Source: Gorsachius magnificus
Lineage: Eukaryota; Chordata; Aves; Pelecaniformes; Ardeidae
DNA length: 64,000 nt
Reading direction: 5' to 3'
NCBI GenBank assembly: GCA_034008185.1
Contig: CM067084.1
Location: 5,289,385 to 5,353,384 of the forward strand
A model generated the notes under the pieces. The model was given only the letters and a program-made list of their open reading frames with translations. It ran no database searches and was not told where the DNA came from. Positions 51,151 through 64,000 of this stretch are shown one piece after another (position 1 is the stretch's first letter; each line of letters begins with the position of its first letter). The position numbers and the translations under genes are program-made.

Positions 51151-54100
51151 AAGATCCACCATTTCAAAGAGCTGATGAGAAGTCTGGCTTAACAGCAGCA
51201 GTGGCCTGTCTACTTTTATTTAGAACCAGAAATTATTCATGACTCTGATTCGTGAAGCCTCCACTCTTAAGAAAGCCTAGGAGTCAGGTTAATAACAACT
51301 GAGAAACCTTCACTAATTTAGTGGGAAAGCTTTTATTTTAAGATTTTATACAAGCGTGCATCACCATAGTAATTTAAAATCTTGTATGCAAAATTATAGC
51401 AAACCTTTTCCTGGCTTCTCTGAAGCATCTTTGAGAGCAGAGATTCTGAGTGTGCTAGAAGTTTGGTACTATGTCTTTAGTTATCTACTAATTTTTTTTC
51501 AAAACATAGTGGGGAATATGTTTCTTTCAGAAAAAAAATAACTTGTCCTACTCAGTAGGGTAACGGAATGCTTGATTCTGGTATTTTATTTGTAGTCTAA
51601 AGCTAAAGTAATCTTCATCCTCCAATGCAGTACAAATAGTCTTGCCTTTTAATCCCTGTCCATTCAAAAAATCTGTTATCATGTCTCACTGCATAATATC
51701 TTAATTTCATTTCCATTGAAGTATAATCTTACTCTGAGATAAAATACATTAACATACAAATCCGAGGAAAATACTTCAAGCTTTTTTGCGCAAGACTTCC
51801 TGTTTCTTTACACATAAATTAAAATCAAACTCTGTATGTCATTCACGTATGTCATGCCAGTGAAATCCATGTGAAGTACATTCTGCTGGGGCACCAGCCT
51901 TGTAATGGAGAGATTCCAGCCCTTCTAAGTGAGATATACAAAGAAGGAGAAGAGTAAGTGATTGCAACCACCTCCTTTTTTTGTTGTCTGTAAATGAAGG
52001 TATATTTCTTTGGCTTTGCATATATGATAAATAATGATGGCGGTTATATAAAATCAGCTATGCTATTCTTCATTTACAGTAAAAAAGTGTTATTCTTCTC
52101 TTTCTCTTCATGTCCCACCACTGTCATCTTGGAAACACTTCACTGTGGAGCAAATGACAATGCAGGTGTAGCCATACGTTAGTTTAGCAACCTTGGCCTT
52201 CAGCCATGTGGGAGTGTAGAAACAGGAAATCAGATTACCAGATAGAAACCTAAAATTGACATATGAACATGGATTAATATTTCCAAGATGAAGCTTATTA
52301 CCCTGTTATTAACAGCAGCCAAATTAATATCTTGATCCAACACTTAAAAGAAACAACTTGATAGGTGAAGCAATATGAAAACTAGGGACTTTCCCTGAAG
52401 CATCAGTGAAGGTGTATGTTGGATACGTGTGTTTATTCTTAAGCTGTTATTGTGCAATGCCATTTACATTAGTAGAAGTTGGGAAAAAAAACCTGCAAAA
52501 AATTGGCTTAAAATAGAAAGCCGCATCAACAAGTCACCTTTTCAGGGGTGTTGCAAAGCCACTGTTTCCAATGGCTGTCATCCATACTGTAGCAGCACTG
52601 GAAGCCTTACATAGTATTTACGCTCTGCAAAATGTGATTCCTGTTCTGCTTTGATTTATTCCATGGAAGTGTTAAGAATTTTAGCAGGGTTTGTTCTCGT
52701 AGAGATGATAATGGGTAGGGGTTGATTTACAGCGCAAAGCTTCTCACCTGAGGGGCCCATCCTGGGCGATCTCGGACATCGCACGTGTGAAATAGCTTAT
52801 TCTGTGAAGTGCTAGCTGACACCAAGTGCAAAAATAGCATAAAATGCAGGGCAGCTATTCCACCACAAGATGACTGCCCACAAACTTCCTTGCCTAGCTA
52901 CCAGATACCGGTGTTCAGAGAGAAAGTAGAAATAAGTAGGAGAGGGAACAATTCCAACTCTGTGCTCAGCTAGCGAGGAGGAAAAGTGGAAAGAGGAAAG
53001 GCTGTCAGACTTAGCTGGTTAACAGTAAACAGCTTTGACAGTTCTAGCGTTGTTCCTGCCTGCTTTCAGCAGCTATGTGTGATCTAAGAGGTAAATGCAC
53101 AACTCATCACATCTCAGACCACGTCAAGACTGCCTAGAGCATACTGCGGTGTCGTTATGGCCCAGGCATCCTTCCCTTGCCAAGTGGCAAGCATGGTGTG
53201 CCAAGTGGCTTGCCCTAACCTAAAGCAAGGTTTCACTGAGGTATGTGCCCCAGGGTGGGAATTGTGGAATGAGCTGTTCCTGCTCTCTGAGAGCACCTAG
53301 CTGGGTCTCAGAGCTGCAAGTATTGCAATACAGTTTGATGCTATAAACATCTTAATGACAAGACTGGGAACTTCCCGTGTTACTTGTTCTGTTACATGTT
53401 TGCCAGCACACAAGTAACTCCTTTTTAATGACTGAAGACAAGCATCCAGAAAGCCAGGTCCCAGTAAGAAGTGAGCAGGCTAAGTCATATCAGCATGCTA
53501 ATCAGAAGAAGGTAGAAATTGTCCTATGACGGGGTCATACATCTTGGTATCCCCTTTCCACCAGATGCTTGGGGAAGAATAAAGACAGGACAATTTCTTA
53601 AAATTGTTTCAGCCTTCACCTAATGGCAGCTCCCCAAACTTGCTAAAATGAATGTGGTTTCGATGTGGTTAGTAACACCTAAGGGTTTCCATGGATTTCT
53701 CAAGTTTCCCCTGGAGTCCTGTTTAAACTTCAGCGCTCACAATATCCTTACTGCTCAGAGGGGAAAATTTCTGTTTAGATGCAGAGCTATTCATACAAAA
53801 GGATTTATGCCTTTAACAAACTGTGAAAATACAAAAATACTTGTCTCTGTCTGAAAAAGGGTAGCTATCTGAAAATATAGAGCAAAACTCTCTGAGAAGG
53901 GGTCTGCATGTTAACATCTACGATCCTTAGTATTTTAGATGTACTTCATCATACTGGATTCGCAATTTATTGTCTATGCCCATCAGAGAATCATGATACA
54001 GTTAAAACATTTGTGTATGTCCTATAGAAATTACCAGAAAATTTAACATACTTCATATGGCAACAGCTGCCCTTTTTATGATGCCAGTGTTACAGATATG

Positions 54101-57100
54101 GAAAGTACCAAAATGAGAGCAAAGAAAAGAAATCTGAACTAATGGGGGAAGGGGAGGGGAGTGGAACCACTGCAAGATTTGTCTTTCTGAAAACTGCCTG
54201 ATTGCTTTTCAGATCTATACTTTTTTTTTTTCCTATTGACAAGCAAAGCTTGGGAATAATAAGTGCTGCATGAATTAAATCCATCACGCTTGACTGACTG
54301 GATACCATGTACTGGATCTTCAAACCAATCTGGGTTCTATCAGTGTGCTGCTATTGATTTCTGTGCTTTGACAGAAAATAGCTGAGAGACAAATGGGAGG
54401 TGGGCTGGGGGGGAAAATCCTACAAACATTTTTTTGTGTTACTATAGCTATAGCTAGTAGCTAATGTAACACCAGATTTCCCCTATCTGAAATATCACTG
54501 AGCATGTCAGCATGGTTTCGTACATATCAGTCAATAAGTTTTAAATATTTCTTTGTTGATACTGCACGCTGTTCTTTTGTGTCTCTTTAAGAAAGGATTA
54601 TTGATGGCAAATCAGGAGGGTAGTTATTCTTGTCCACCTACAGTATATCTGTTCCAAAGCATCATCAGCTTCCCCCTTCACAGTACAGCCAGTCTGTGTC
54701 AGAGATACCAGTCAGGAACTCAGATGCGAATGTAAATCCATCCCATTGAAATGGAAATTGGCAAAGATGTCGCACAGGTCTTTCACCAAACACTGTTTAT
54801 TTTATTTTATGTTTTTAATTGTCAGACAAGTACTAGCTTTGAAAAATTCCAAAAAGCATTTTCTTTCCCTCTTTCCTTTTTTTCTGTTTTTTGTCTATTC
54901 TATTTTACTTCATGTAAAAAAGATCAAACCCTGTCCCTGGCTGGATCTAGGAGAACTGGGACCAAAAATGCCCACGAGTTGGCTTGCATGAAGAGTAGTG
55001 GGGAATTCTGACAGAGTACTGGGGGGCTACTTGTTTTTTCTGGTGCGATGTATAATAGAGTAGCAAATGTTGAATATTCTATAGAGTGCACTACAAATTG
55101 CTCCTGGGCACAGCGCTGTGGTAACACTGGGGAACGGGAGGTTTCAGCTAAAGTTTTGCTCTTTGCCTTGTGCCACACTCGGGTAAGACACAGTACCTGT
55201 CTGCTTTGTCATTCATCTCTTCACGTTATTAATCCTCCAGGGCAGGACTGTTTCTCCTGTGCTTGTCTAAGACTTGGAATAAAGTTTTCATGAGGGATCT
55301 GGAGAAGCCACTGTAATTCAAATCATCAGTGCTCAAAAGGGAGCTGTGTATGAATGAACGTGCCAGGCAGGTACACTAATGAAGTTCACCACCTTCCACA
55401 TGCAGGAGGGAGAACAAACAGGTTTTGCACCATGCTACAGTCTCCTCTCAGGTTTCTGGACTTCCTTTTGATTTCTTCCCTTTGGTTACTTCATTACGAT
55501 TAAATCAGAATGTACTGTTATAGGACTTCTCTGGGCGTAGGTGAAATCCAGTTGGGTTCATCCCTATTAACATCTGTAGCATATTTCACCTGAGTGGTTA
55601 TGGTCATTTTGGATCAACTGCATTTCGTCAAGGGTAAATACGTGTTGCTGAAGGGAATGTGTGCAGTAGTCACTGACTCGCAAAACATGCTGCTCTCTGA
55701 CGTTTTCTACAGATGGCTCTGTTAGAGAGAAATGTTAAGCCTTAGGATTTTATCTCTCCTAAGGGAAGGAGAAGACTTTATGTATCTTTTTTCCTTCTAC
55801 TGTCCGAAATACTACATAGCCTAGAAAATAGAAAACAGTACATCTTTTTTACATTTAATAACATATTGTAATAGTCAAGTACAGATCTGATTACTAAACC
55901 CTTTCAGTATCTGAAGTGGAAGGTCCTTATTAACATAGGAATCTGCTCTAAAAACTCATTTGTGTGGTACCAATTTACAGTAATTCCTCACAACTTCCGA
56001 GCAGCGCATTCTAGGAGAAGAGCATCCCAGATCTTCCCAGCAGGTACAGCTTAATTTAACTGGCATGAGGGGACAGTGCATACTGGTGGCCACTCAGGAA
56101 TGCACAGTGCTAATGGAGGGAGTTAAAGTCCTTTCCTTGCATGTCAGTTTGTGCCTTTCACTGGTGTAATAACAGGAATTTGAAGAATTATTTTTGAAAT
56201 CAGACACGGGAACACTTGGGAGAAACACAGTCAGTCACGTGTTGTTTCCAGTAATACTTTGTTTAAAAAAAATACCAACAAACTATATAAAATAAATCAG
56301 TGTCGCACTCCAAACGCCCAATCCTCTTCATGACATTTGTATTTTATATCATACAGAGAATGTTTTATTGCTGTATGTCAGGTCTGTTTCAAGGCTGTTG
56401 TTTCAGCTCCTTTGCAACACGTCGATGGCACAACGGCTGGTTTTGGTTCCCTGGAGGCAGCTAGTTTCCCCTCTGACAAGTTGCCGACACCACATGGCAG
56501 AAATGGCCTTGCCGAGGACTCTAAGGAATAGACTGAATTCCCAAATCCCTTCCGGGCATCCGTCATGCTTCAGTACTGTGTTGTGGCCATTGGAGGTGGT
56601 GAGCTAATGAGACCGTGTCTGACGGGAATTCTTACTCCTCTACAAGACCCATCCCGTGCAGTCTGGTCCAGACTCGGGTTCTCTGTCTAGGAGGTTCTCT
56701 CAAAGGTGGGATCTCTTTTTCAGCTCAGCACTGCGAGACAGCTTAGACAGCTTGTGATTGAAAGCTTAAGAACTAGAAAAGGCAAAAAAGCTTTGGTAAA
56801 AATGAAAGCTCCTTCTCTATGAGCAGCAGAAACAGTATCAGAGCAAAAGCCTTGGGATGTATGGCTGTGTATATTGCATTTCCTCAGTAACTCACTATTT
56901 ATGACAAGAAATTATGAAAATCAATTTAAATGGCTACTGCTTAAAATACTTTTCCAAGTGGTTTCTACTTTAAAGCTGTCTGCATATTCACTTTTAGAAT
57001 TTTTGGGTGTGCTTCATTGAAGAAAATATTTTTTTTTTTTCTTTTAAACATTCTCAGAATGAGACAAGTTCACTGTTTAAGCCTGGGTAACAGTTGCTTT

Positions 57101-60100
57101 TTCTTTGAAGAGTTATGGACCCCTGTGTATTATAACAGTCCTTAGACAACTTGATGCACACTAACTTAACATTTTCAATATGAATCTCCCTTTATTTTAA
57201 CATTGTCTTAAAAATATGGGAATTTCTTCAGCCTCTACAAGTTATTGTTGTGGCTCTCTTAGGTTGGAGGAGTTTACCTTCACCGAATTAAGAAAATTTC
57301 TCCACCTTCAAGAGCAAAGTGAAAAAAAGGAGCTCTCAGCATCCCTGATTCCAGTAAAGAAAAATTGCAAATAGAAACAAAGATGCTTCCACTTGCAGAG
57401 CAACTGTTCCTAAGACATGATTAAAAATGTTCAAATTTCTAATAAATCTATATATAACATATTCCTGTCATCTGCAGTGTATTGATAGGAAACCTTAATC
57501 AGCAGATGCTTTGTAGGATTTTTAAACTGAAGTCTAATCTATATAAGAGACAGAACTTATAATGAGACATAATGTAGTTGTGAGACAAGACATCACAGGC
57601 AATTTCCTGAAGGAAAGAGTGAGATTTAATCACTTTGGGCTACTTCTGCAGCTACTGCTGAGCCATGTTACTTGCTCTGTCAGAGAGGGAGATGCCTGTC
57701 AAGATTGTAAGCAAACTGAATTGCTGCCAAGCATTTACTCACAGAAGACAGATGATTCTCATAGACCATTTGTTTTATTTCTGTGCATTTCATCTTGTGC
57801 TTTGCTGTCTTTCTAAAATCCATAGCCTTTTGTGTTACAACAGGACATTAGCAATTATTGCTGTTAAAGCTCCAGCCATAAGCAAAGCCCCTTCTCGGCC
57901 ACGTTAGTCATCAGGGCTCAGTTCAGTTATTATCTCTGTCAGTTCTAAAAGTTCTAATTCTAACAGCTTTAATTACCTCAAGGAAGTAATTTCACACTTT
58001 TTGATTGATAAAAGTAATTTTTCAGCTACTTGGAGTAGACAATCTTGTGTTACATTATGTGGGATTTGACTCTCCCTGAAAGACTTCCAAGACACTGGAA
58101 CAAGACATTCGATGGTGTAGAGGTGGGTGACCTCTGCTGCCTAACTGCCAGGCAGAAAGAGATGAGGGTGATGAAATCCATGTTGTCTCAAGGTTCGTAT
58201 TTTCTGCAGCTCACATAAAATATTAGCCCCAATTAGCATTCTTGTTGCCAGTCTTGGCTAACATTCCGTTGCAGCAGTGTGAAGAAAAAGCAATACCTGG
58301 CAAATAATCAGCTAGGTAATTACTCAGATAATTACTAGGCAGTAATTCCTAGTCCAAAGGAACAGTCCATGGACTGTCTAACCAGCAGCTCTTGGACCAT
58401 TCTGCCAGCCTTCATGCTGTGTAGTGGCTGCCACTCCTCAACAACATTTATCCAGTCTGCCTCATCCAGTCCTCTCCTGTTGGGATTATTTGCAGCCTGC
58501 AGTCTCCATCTTGATTTCTAGGTTGATTGCACAGATTGTAACTCAGGGCAAATTTGGCAGAAGAACTTCAGGAGGCAAGGCAAGGTGAGACAGATGGGTG
58601 AAAATGACATTGACCCAATTGCCTTGTCTGAACTAAATGGAAAATTATATTCTTGTCCCATCACTCTCCACATATCAAACAAATAAATTCAGTATTTCTG
58701 TATCAGTTCTGTGGCATCATTTCAATGGCCCAGGGATGAGGGTTCCTGAAATGAATGCTGTCCTGTATAATCATTTGAAGCACACCTCAACTGAGCCAAG
58801 CATCTTCCCCAGCTCAGACCCTTGCCACTGACTAACAGCACCAACTAAAAGGCCCAGCAAAACCTGTTAACACTGATTCTATGCTCTGCCTTGCATCATC
58901 TGATGGTGATGTGCCTTGCTAGCAAGTCACACCTTACTGGTTTGGAACCAGTGTTCTACTGTAGTCCAGGATGCTGCAGCAAGAAGTCATGAGCAAGTTG
59001 TCATTTTATTTGTATTGTCTGGTGAAGGAGGAATAAGAGAAATAAATTGCTCCTGAAAAAATATAGCTTATTGTAGGGCATAATTCAAGACAGTGACCTA
59101 ACTGGAATCTCTCCAGGATAAACATCACAGGTATCAAAAATGGGTGAAGGATCTCAATTGGTTTTTTGAAGCACCACAGCTATTATCAAGAGCAAGACTG
59201 TGTTCCAAGTGATTAGCATCCTGCAGGCCACTGAGTCTTATCTAGGGCCATGTCATAAATGAGACTGAAAAAGTGAATAATTTTAGGTTTCCATGGCCGT
59301 GAATTCGGAATGGCATCACCAGTTTCAGTGCAGAACATGTGGAAAGTATTATGGCCTAGAAAAAGGAGAGAGGGTGCGTGGGCTGGGGAGATACCACATT
59401 TTGCTTTTAAACCAATAATTTTTATGAGAAACTCACTCCAGCATTCAGAAATTTGTTCTCAGAAATGTAAAGGTGCAATAAGAGTGTGGGGGCAGTATTC
59501 AAAGGCAGAAACCAAAGTTCTCAAAAGCAGAGGAAAAATAGCGTTGGTGGCAGAGGGACTGTCCATTCTTTCATTTCATCTAGTGGCAACTGGCTTTTGA
59601 ATTTTGGTGTCCTTTCTTGGCCAAGAAACCCCTCTGTTGATTTCCATGAGATTTAATCAGGCTGTTGAATTGTCAGGGTATCCATAATTTATAGAGGTAG
59701 TGTTTTGTGATTGATTCTTTTTTCTTCCTTTTTTTTAAACAAATAAAACCAAATACCATTAAAATAATTCACGCTCAGAAGAGCATTTTCCCTGTTGCAT
59801 TTAATACAATTTCATTAAGTTAGCACAATCCAAATTAAAATGTGAACAAGATAGTTGTTTAATATATCAAAAGCAAATTAAGTCTGGATTTGAAAAGGTG
59901 TTAAAGCTTTTCCTTTCATAAAATAGAATTAGTTCTAATTTGTCTCTGAAGTTTCAAATGTAATGAATTTATTGTCGAAATATAAACCAATAGTTTAAAT
60001 CCAAGCCTAACACAATTAACAAAGTGAGGAAACTTCATAAGGTTCAAATGAATATCGTTATGCCTGCAAGCTGAGGAACAAATCACCATAGTGCTAGTGA

Positions 60101-60704
60101 AATTATTAGAGCTGCGATGGGTAACCCCTTTGGAGTTTATGACCGTGGGAGAAGCCAGGATCAGGGAAGTAAAAAAATACACAAATATGCAGAAAATGTT
60201 CATATTTTTAGTAAACTTATGCAGGTAAATTTTGACAAGCGCTTGCGGGTGGGACATTAATAACATGACCACATTATCTGAAGTCCAGTATTGGGTGTAA
60301 ATACGGACTAGCGCTGCAAAGATATCTTATTTGAGGGTTACAAATTCTCTCTTCCTTGTGTTTGCATTCTTTTGTTTCTGTTCTTCATACTGTGTAGTGA
60401 ATGAGTTTGCTAAGCCTAATGTGCACACAATTGGCAAACATAATATATAAGCATTTGTCTAAATTGCTGAAAACTGATTTTAAATTTGGAAATGTGACTA
60501 GTTGTTTAAGAAGGTAATTCAGTTGTAATGGAAAAACACCGTACAGACCATCGAAACTAAATGACAAAATACAAACTGAAAAATCAGATGATGATGCTTA
60601 AACAAGCAGCCTGATTGAGAAAATGTTGAAATTTGATAATTAGATCACTCTGTTGGGCAGCTAATTCTGAATTTAATCCTAAATTTTAGGCATCTGCTTT
60701 TGGA
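51151..60704. other. Non-coding interval, possibly with conserved regulatory parts
   Basis: No gene or transposon recognised. Repeat-free, TAAT-rich parts at 57900-58360 and 59740-60280 look like candidate conserved non-coding elements. A near-palindromic pair of TGCCAAGTGGC motifs sits at 53178 and 53199. All of this is by-eye impression. Confidence 0.4.
58312..58352. promoter_or_regulatory. Cluster of homeodomain-type TAATTA/TAATTC sites
   Basis: Three related motifs (GTAATTACT, ATAATTACTAG, GTAATTCCTAG) lie within 41 bp, with neighbouring CTAG tetramers giving a partly palindromic layout. TAATTA is the core recognised by many homeodomain proteins. A perfect 16-bp palindrome follows at 58362-58377. 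Regulatory function is inference. Confidence 0.3.
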
Positions 60705-60835
60705 AAGGTTTGCGCTCTCAGCCTCAGTTTTTCTTTTTGTAAAGTTGGAGTAGTGATACTTACTTTCCTTAAAGAAATGGTAAGAGGATTCCTTTTTTCA
60801 CACTGCTTTGAGTATGGGAAGTCCTATAAAAGCGT
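60705..60835 (+). mobile_element. MIR-like SINE (core and 3' part)
   Basis: The segment follows the MIR-type consensus order seen in amniotes: CTCAGCCTCAGTTTTTC, TTTTGTAAAGTTGGAGTAGT, GATACTTACTTTCCTT, then a CTGCTTTGAGTATGGGAAG-like stretch and CTATAAAAGCG at the end. The tRNA-derived head is not recognisable upstream. Divergence fits an element inherited from early amniotes. Confidence 0.7.
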
Positions 60836-62840
60836 TATCGGAAAATTTCAGACATCTATAGTGTTTTCCTATTACCCACTCATAGAGGCAAGCAATAGGT
60901 AACTAGGTTCCTACTTACCTTCGTTAGATAAGAGATTTCTCATTTAACTCTATCAATAAAAAGATTGAGTCCTTGTTACTCCAGGAGAATAAAGTTGTTT
61001 AGGACAGGAAAAGTGAAAAATAGTGAGTATAAAGCCATGGTTGTAAACCAATAGATCTGTTGCAATAAAAACCTTTCAGACTATGAAATACCCTCTCTAA
61101 CCTTTATGGTCATACTTCTAATTCAATACATGGAGACACATTACTCCATATCATGTGAAGCAGAATGAAGCAGCCCATTAATTGCATCAAAATTTTACAA
61201 GCTGACTTCATAATTTCACACCTATCGTGTGAAGACAGATTATGAGGCTCTCCTGTGAATTAGAGCAAAGCCAGTGGAAAGGTGGTTGGAGCCCATCTTG
61301 ACTTCCATGACCTCTTTGGGTTAATAATTCCTTATTGTACCTTGCAAGTTTGGGGTGGTTTTTCTTTTTTATGTTATAGCACTGGTGTGTTTGCTGGGTG
61401 TGCACAAGACTTTTTCTACATTATACTTCTATTTCAACAGAATCCTCTTGTTCTTTGCCACTGGTAAAGCCTTTTTAAGAAGTTTGGTCAAAGACGAAGG
61501 GGAGAAATTATATTTTCAGCCTGATGTGTGCACGTGCCAAGTTCATGTACACAGAAGTGAGCATCTGTTAATTCCTTTTTGTTGTCGTAGCCCATGACAC
61601 AACTGAACAGACTTTCCCATTGGAAAATTTCTGATGTTGCTAGCAGCAGGTACTAGGCCTAACTAATAACGTTTTCTGAAGACCCAAAGATGGATTATTC
61701 TCTACCCCATCAGGCAGAATTCTGATACGGCGGAGCAGCTAGTTCTGCGACTCTTGTTGCTTTCTTTGTCGTCTTTTGTCCAGGAAGCACATTGAAAAGT
61801 ACCTAGCCAGCTTCCAGACATAGTTGGTGGTTTCTGACTGTGCCACGTCCGTAGAAAACTACATCTGACAGAGTTATAAGAATGTTTTTTCCACAGCTGC
61901 ACAGTATTTCTAAACTATTATCTGCATTTATCTGCAGTGACCTTACAAAAGTAATCCACCTTTACAGTTACAAAGCTTAATTACTGTAATTCTGCTTTAG
62001 TTTTGCTTCCACTGGGGTTTCTCTACCTCATGCAGCTCTAGAATAGCATTTATCAGCATGCTTATTCCTTGGAATAAACTGATGTGGCGGGTTACCATAG
62101 GGTGCTGTCTGCCTATAAAGCATCGGGTAGACTGTAACTTACCCTGTTCATTTTTAAAACCTGTAACAGAGAGACAATATTATACTGCAAGGCCACCTTT
62201 CCGTGTCATGTCCCTAAAAGCTCTCTTTGTTTTGATACTACCCATATTTCTCAGGTTTCCGCTGTCCTTTCTATAGCAACCAGTTCCCTGTTGCTGCTGG
62301 AATGCCAAAAAATGTGATATTCTTCTGGATATTTCTGTCTATTTTGAAATCACCAGAGGGAAAAGTTTCCCCCACTATGCTAATTAAGGAGCATGCTATT
62401 TGGGTAGCACTGAGGTTGATATTTTCTGCATCTAGGTTTCTAAATAGCATCTTTGTTTGTTTATTCATCGTCCTGATAAATATAAAGCTACCGTACAGTT
62501 AGCAATTCAGGAACGCCAGTAGTGGGCAACCAATAGACAGTGCAAATACATGGTATTGATATCATCTGTGTTAGAGATGTCGTAAACCATGGTTGTGCAA
62601 GGTAGTCAAGAGTTCACAAGTACCTTCATCTTTATGTGAACGAGGACTGAGCATGCCTGCTACCCTTACAGGTCACGTCAAACAGTAGACGCGCCATGCA
62701 AGTGTAGCTGTTAGAACATTTGATTTTCCAGAGCGTAGATCAGATACGGACCCTCAGCCTTGTCCCGTTATCCCCATGTGGGGCCCATTGCCCAGCAGAA
62801 CTGCAGAGGAACCCACAGGGCAGAGAGCAGCTCCTGGAGA
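60836..62840. other. Non-coding interval
   Basis: No gene, RNA or recognised repeat; only short chance open frames. Confidence 0.5.
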
Positions 62841-62945
62841 CATGGTTTAGTGGTGGGATGGCAGTGCTAGGTTAACGGTTGGACTTGATGATCTTAAAGG
62901 TCTTTTCCAACCGAGGTGATTCTATGATTCTATTCTATGATTCTC
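62841..62945 (+). mobile_element. CR1 LINE 3' tail fragment
   Basis: The last ~105 bp of a CR1 element: CATGGTTTAGTGGTGGG, GGCAGTGCTAGGTTAACGG, TTGGACTTGATGATCTTAAA, then TTTTCCAACC and the terminal repeats TGATTCTATGATTCTATTC. It is strongly 5'-truncated, which is typical of CR1 retrotransposition. It is the same tail type as the minus-strand copy at 38022-38462. Confidence 0.95.
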
Positions 62946-64000
62946 TCAGCCCCTGGAAGAGTGGCCCTGCACAGCCCCAGCTAGCTGTCTCCAAAAACCT
63001 TATTTTTCCCTTCCTCCTTTCCAGGTGTTTACTTTGCAGTCAGTCCACTGCATTGTTTACAAATTTAAAAATAATCCCTGACAGTCTCTGAAGCGCAAAC
63101 AATCTATGATTTTTCGTGGCGTACTAGCAAACCCTTAAATAAGTAGGACATTGTATTGGTGATGAGAAAAGAAAGCATTTACATAACGAACATCTTGCCA
63201 AACTTTATAAATTTCTTCTGCAATCAAGAGAAAACTAAAGCCTCTAGATTCTCCTAGCACAAATTTTAATGATTATTCTGTGCTATTGTTTGATGCGAAT
63301 ATTTTCACTAAGACTGTAGGAGAAACACTGCTTGTAATAATCTCGTAATGGAAAAAACATTCTGATGGGTCAGGCGATGTCAAGAAGACTGGGAATATAC
63401 TAGTAGGCAGCAAAGGTCGCAAGGTAGAAAATACATAATTATCATGTGGCCTGTTTAATATCCATGGTTAGGGAAAATTCATCAGGTTGCAAAATATTGG
63501 TCCTTTTTTTCTGATCTTACTGTAAATATGTTTTCCTGCAACCTTTGTATGGCTGTCTTAAAAATGTAGCAGAGTGGTTACAGGGCAAGGACCTAGATAG
63601 CAGCCATGAGAAAGTCCATTAGGCAGTCAAGGGAAAACTGCAAACCCAGCTTCTGAATTGTAGCATTTTAATGATTTTCAGAGGCAAAAAAAGCCCTTGC
63701 AAAAGTGTACAGATGATCCCCTAAAGGAGGTTTCCTTTGCTATAGCTCCCCAACACAGGTTGTAACACAGAAAGGGAAAGTATGTTTCAAAATAGTCAAC
63801 CACTTCAGTGGCATCCATTGATAAAAGGCAATGACAAAATGAGGGAGGGGAACATGAATAACAGCAGTTCCTGGTTTTACGCATAGAGAACAAGAGAATA
63901 CATCTGCTTCAGGCTCTACCTTGCCATAAAGACATGGATGCCTCAGCCTTGCTAGGGAGAAACAAGCATATTTTATGCACCAGGTGCAAGTGTGGACCAA
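62946..64000. other. Non-coding right end of window
   Basis: AT-rich sequence without recognised genes or repeats. The minus-strand open frame touching the window edge (63740-64000) has no protein-like features that I can name. Confidence 0.45.

Overview
The window looks like vertebrate, almost certainly avian, nuclear DNA. The main evidence is repeat content. There are 3' fragments of CR1 LINEs, two with the classic ATTCTATG-type tail. There are two LTRs of the ERVL type that is abundant in neoavian birds; one is a textbook solo LTR with perfect 5-bp target-site duplications. There are also a few worn CR1 and MIR-like SINE relics of amniote age. The background is AT-rich and CpG-poor, with long homopolymer runs and no operon-like coding density, so bacterial, plasmid or phage origin can be excluded.

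No gene can be annotated with confidence. Almost all open reading frames are short and overlap on several strands, as expected by chance in 64 kb. The one clear protein remnant is the C-terminal part of a CR1 ORF2 polyprotein at 38101-38508 (minus strand). The window is best read as intergenic sequence or the inside of a very large intron. It carries ordinary repeats and some candidate regulatory or exonic patches that only comparative or transcript data could confirm.

Layout. Positions 1-9500 hold three protein-like minus-strand pieces with good splice signals (about 2854-2997, 9117-9296 and 9384-9490). Their reading phases are mutually compatible, but I do not recognise the protein. Positions 9500-22000 are plain AT-rich DNA with homopolymers, two small tandem duplications and an antisense MIR-like fragment. 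Positions 22040-22960 form an unexplained GC-richer island. The interval 22960-42000 contains three CR1 copies (26354, 28210, 38022), a degraded ERVL LTR (32264-32807) and AT-rich stretches with homeodomain-type motifs, including a near-perfect HNF1-like palindrome at 35194.

At 42014-42569 lies the young-looking solo ERVL LTR. It is followed by a CpG-enriched segment (42570-43330) carrying a CCAAT box, a TATA-like box, an initiator, a CRE-like palindrome and a consensus NF-kB site, a plausible promoter or enhancer. From 43330 to the end the sequence is again unremarkable apart from an old CR1 (50785-51150), a homeodomain-motif cluster (58312), a MIR-like SINE (60705) and a CR1 tail (62841).

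I did not find a novel multi-gene system. The strongest leads are the possible minus-strand exon set at the left end and the promoter-like patch beside the solo LTR.
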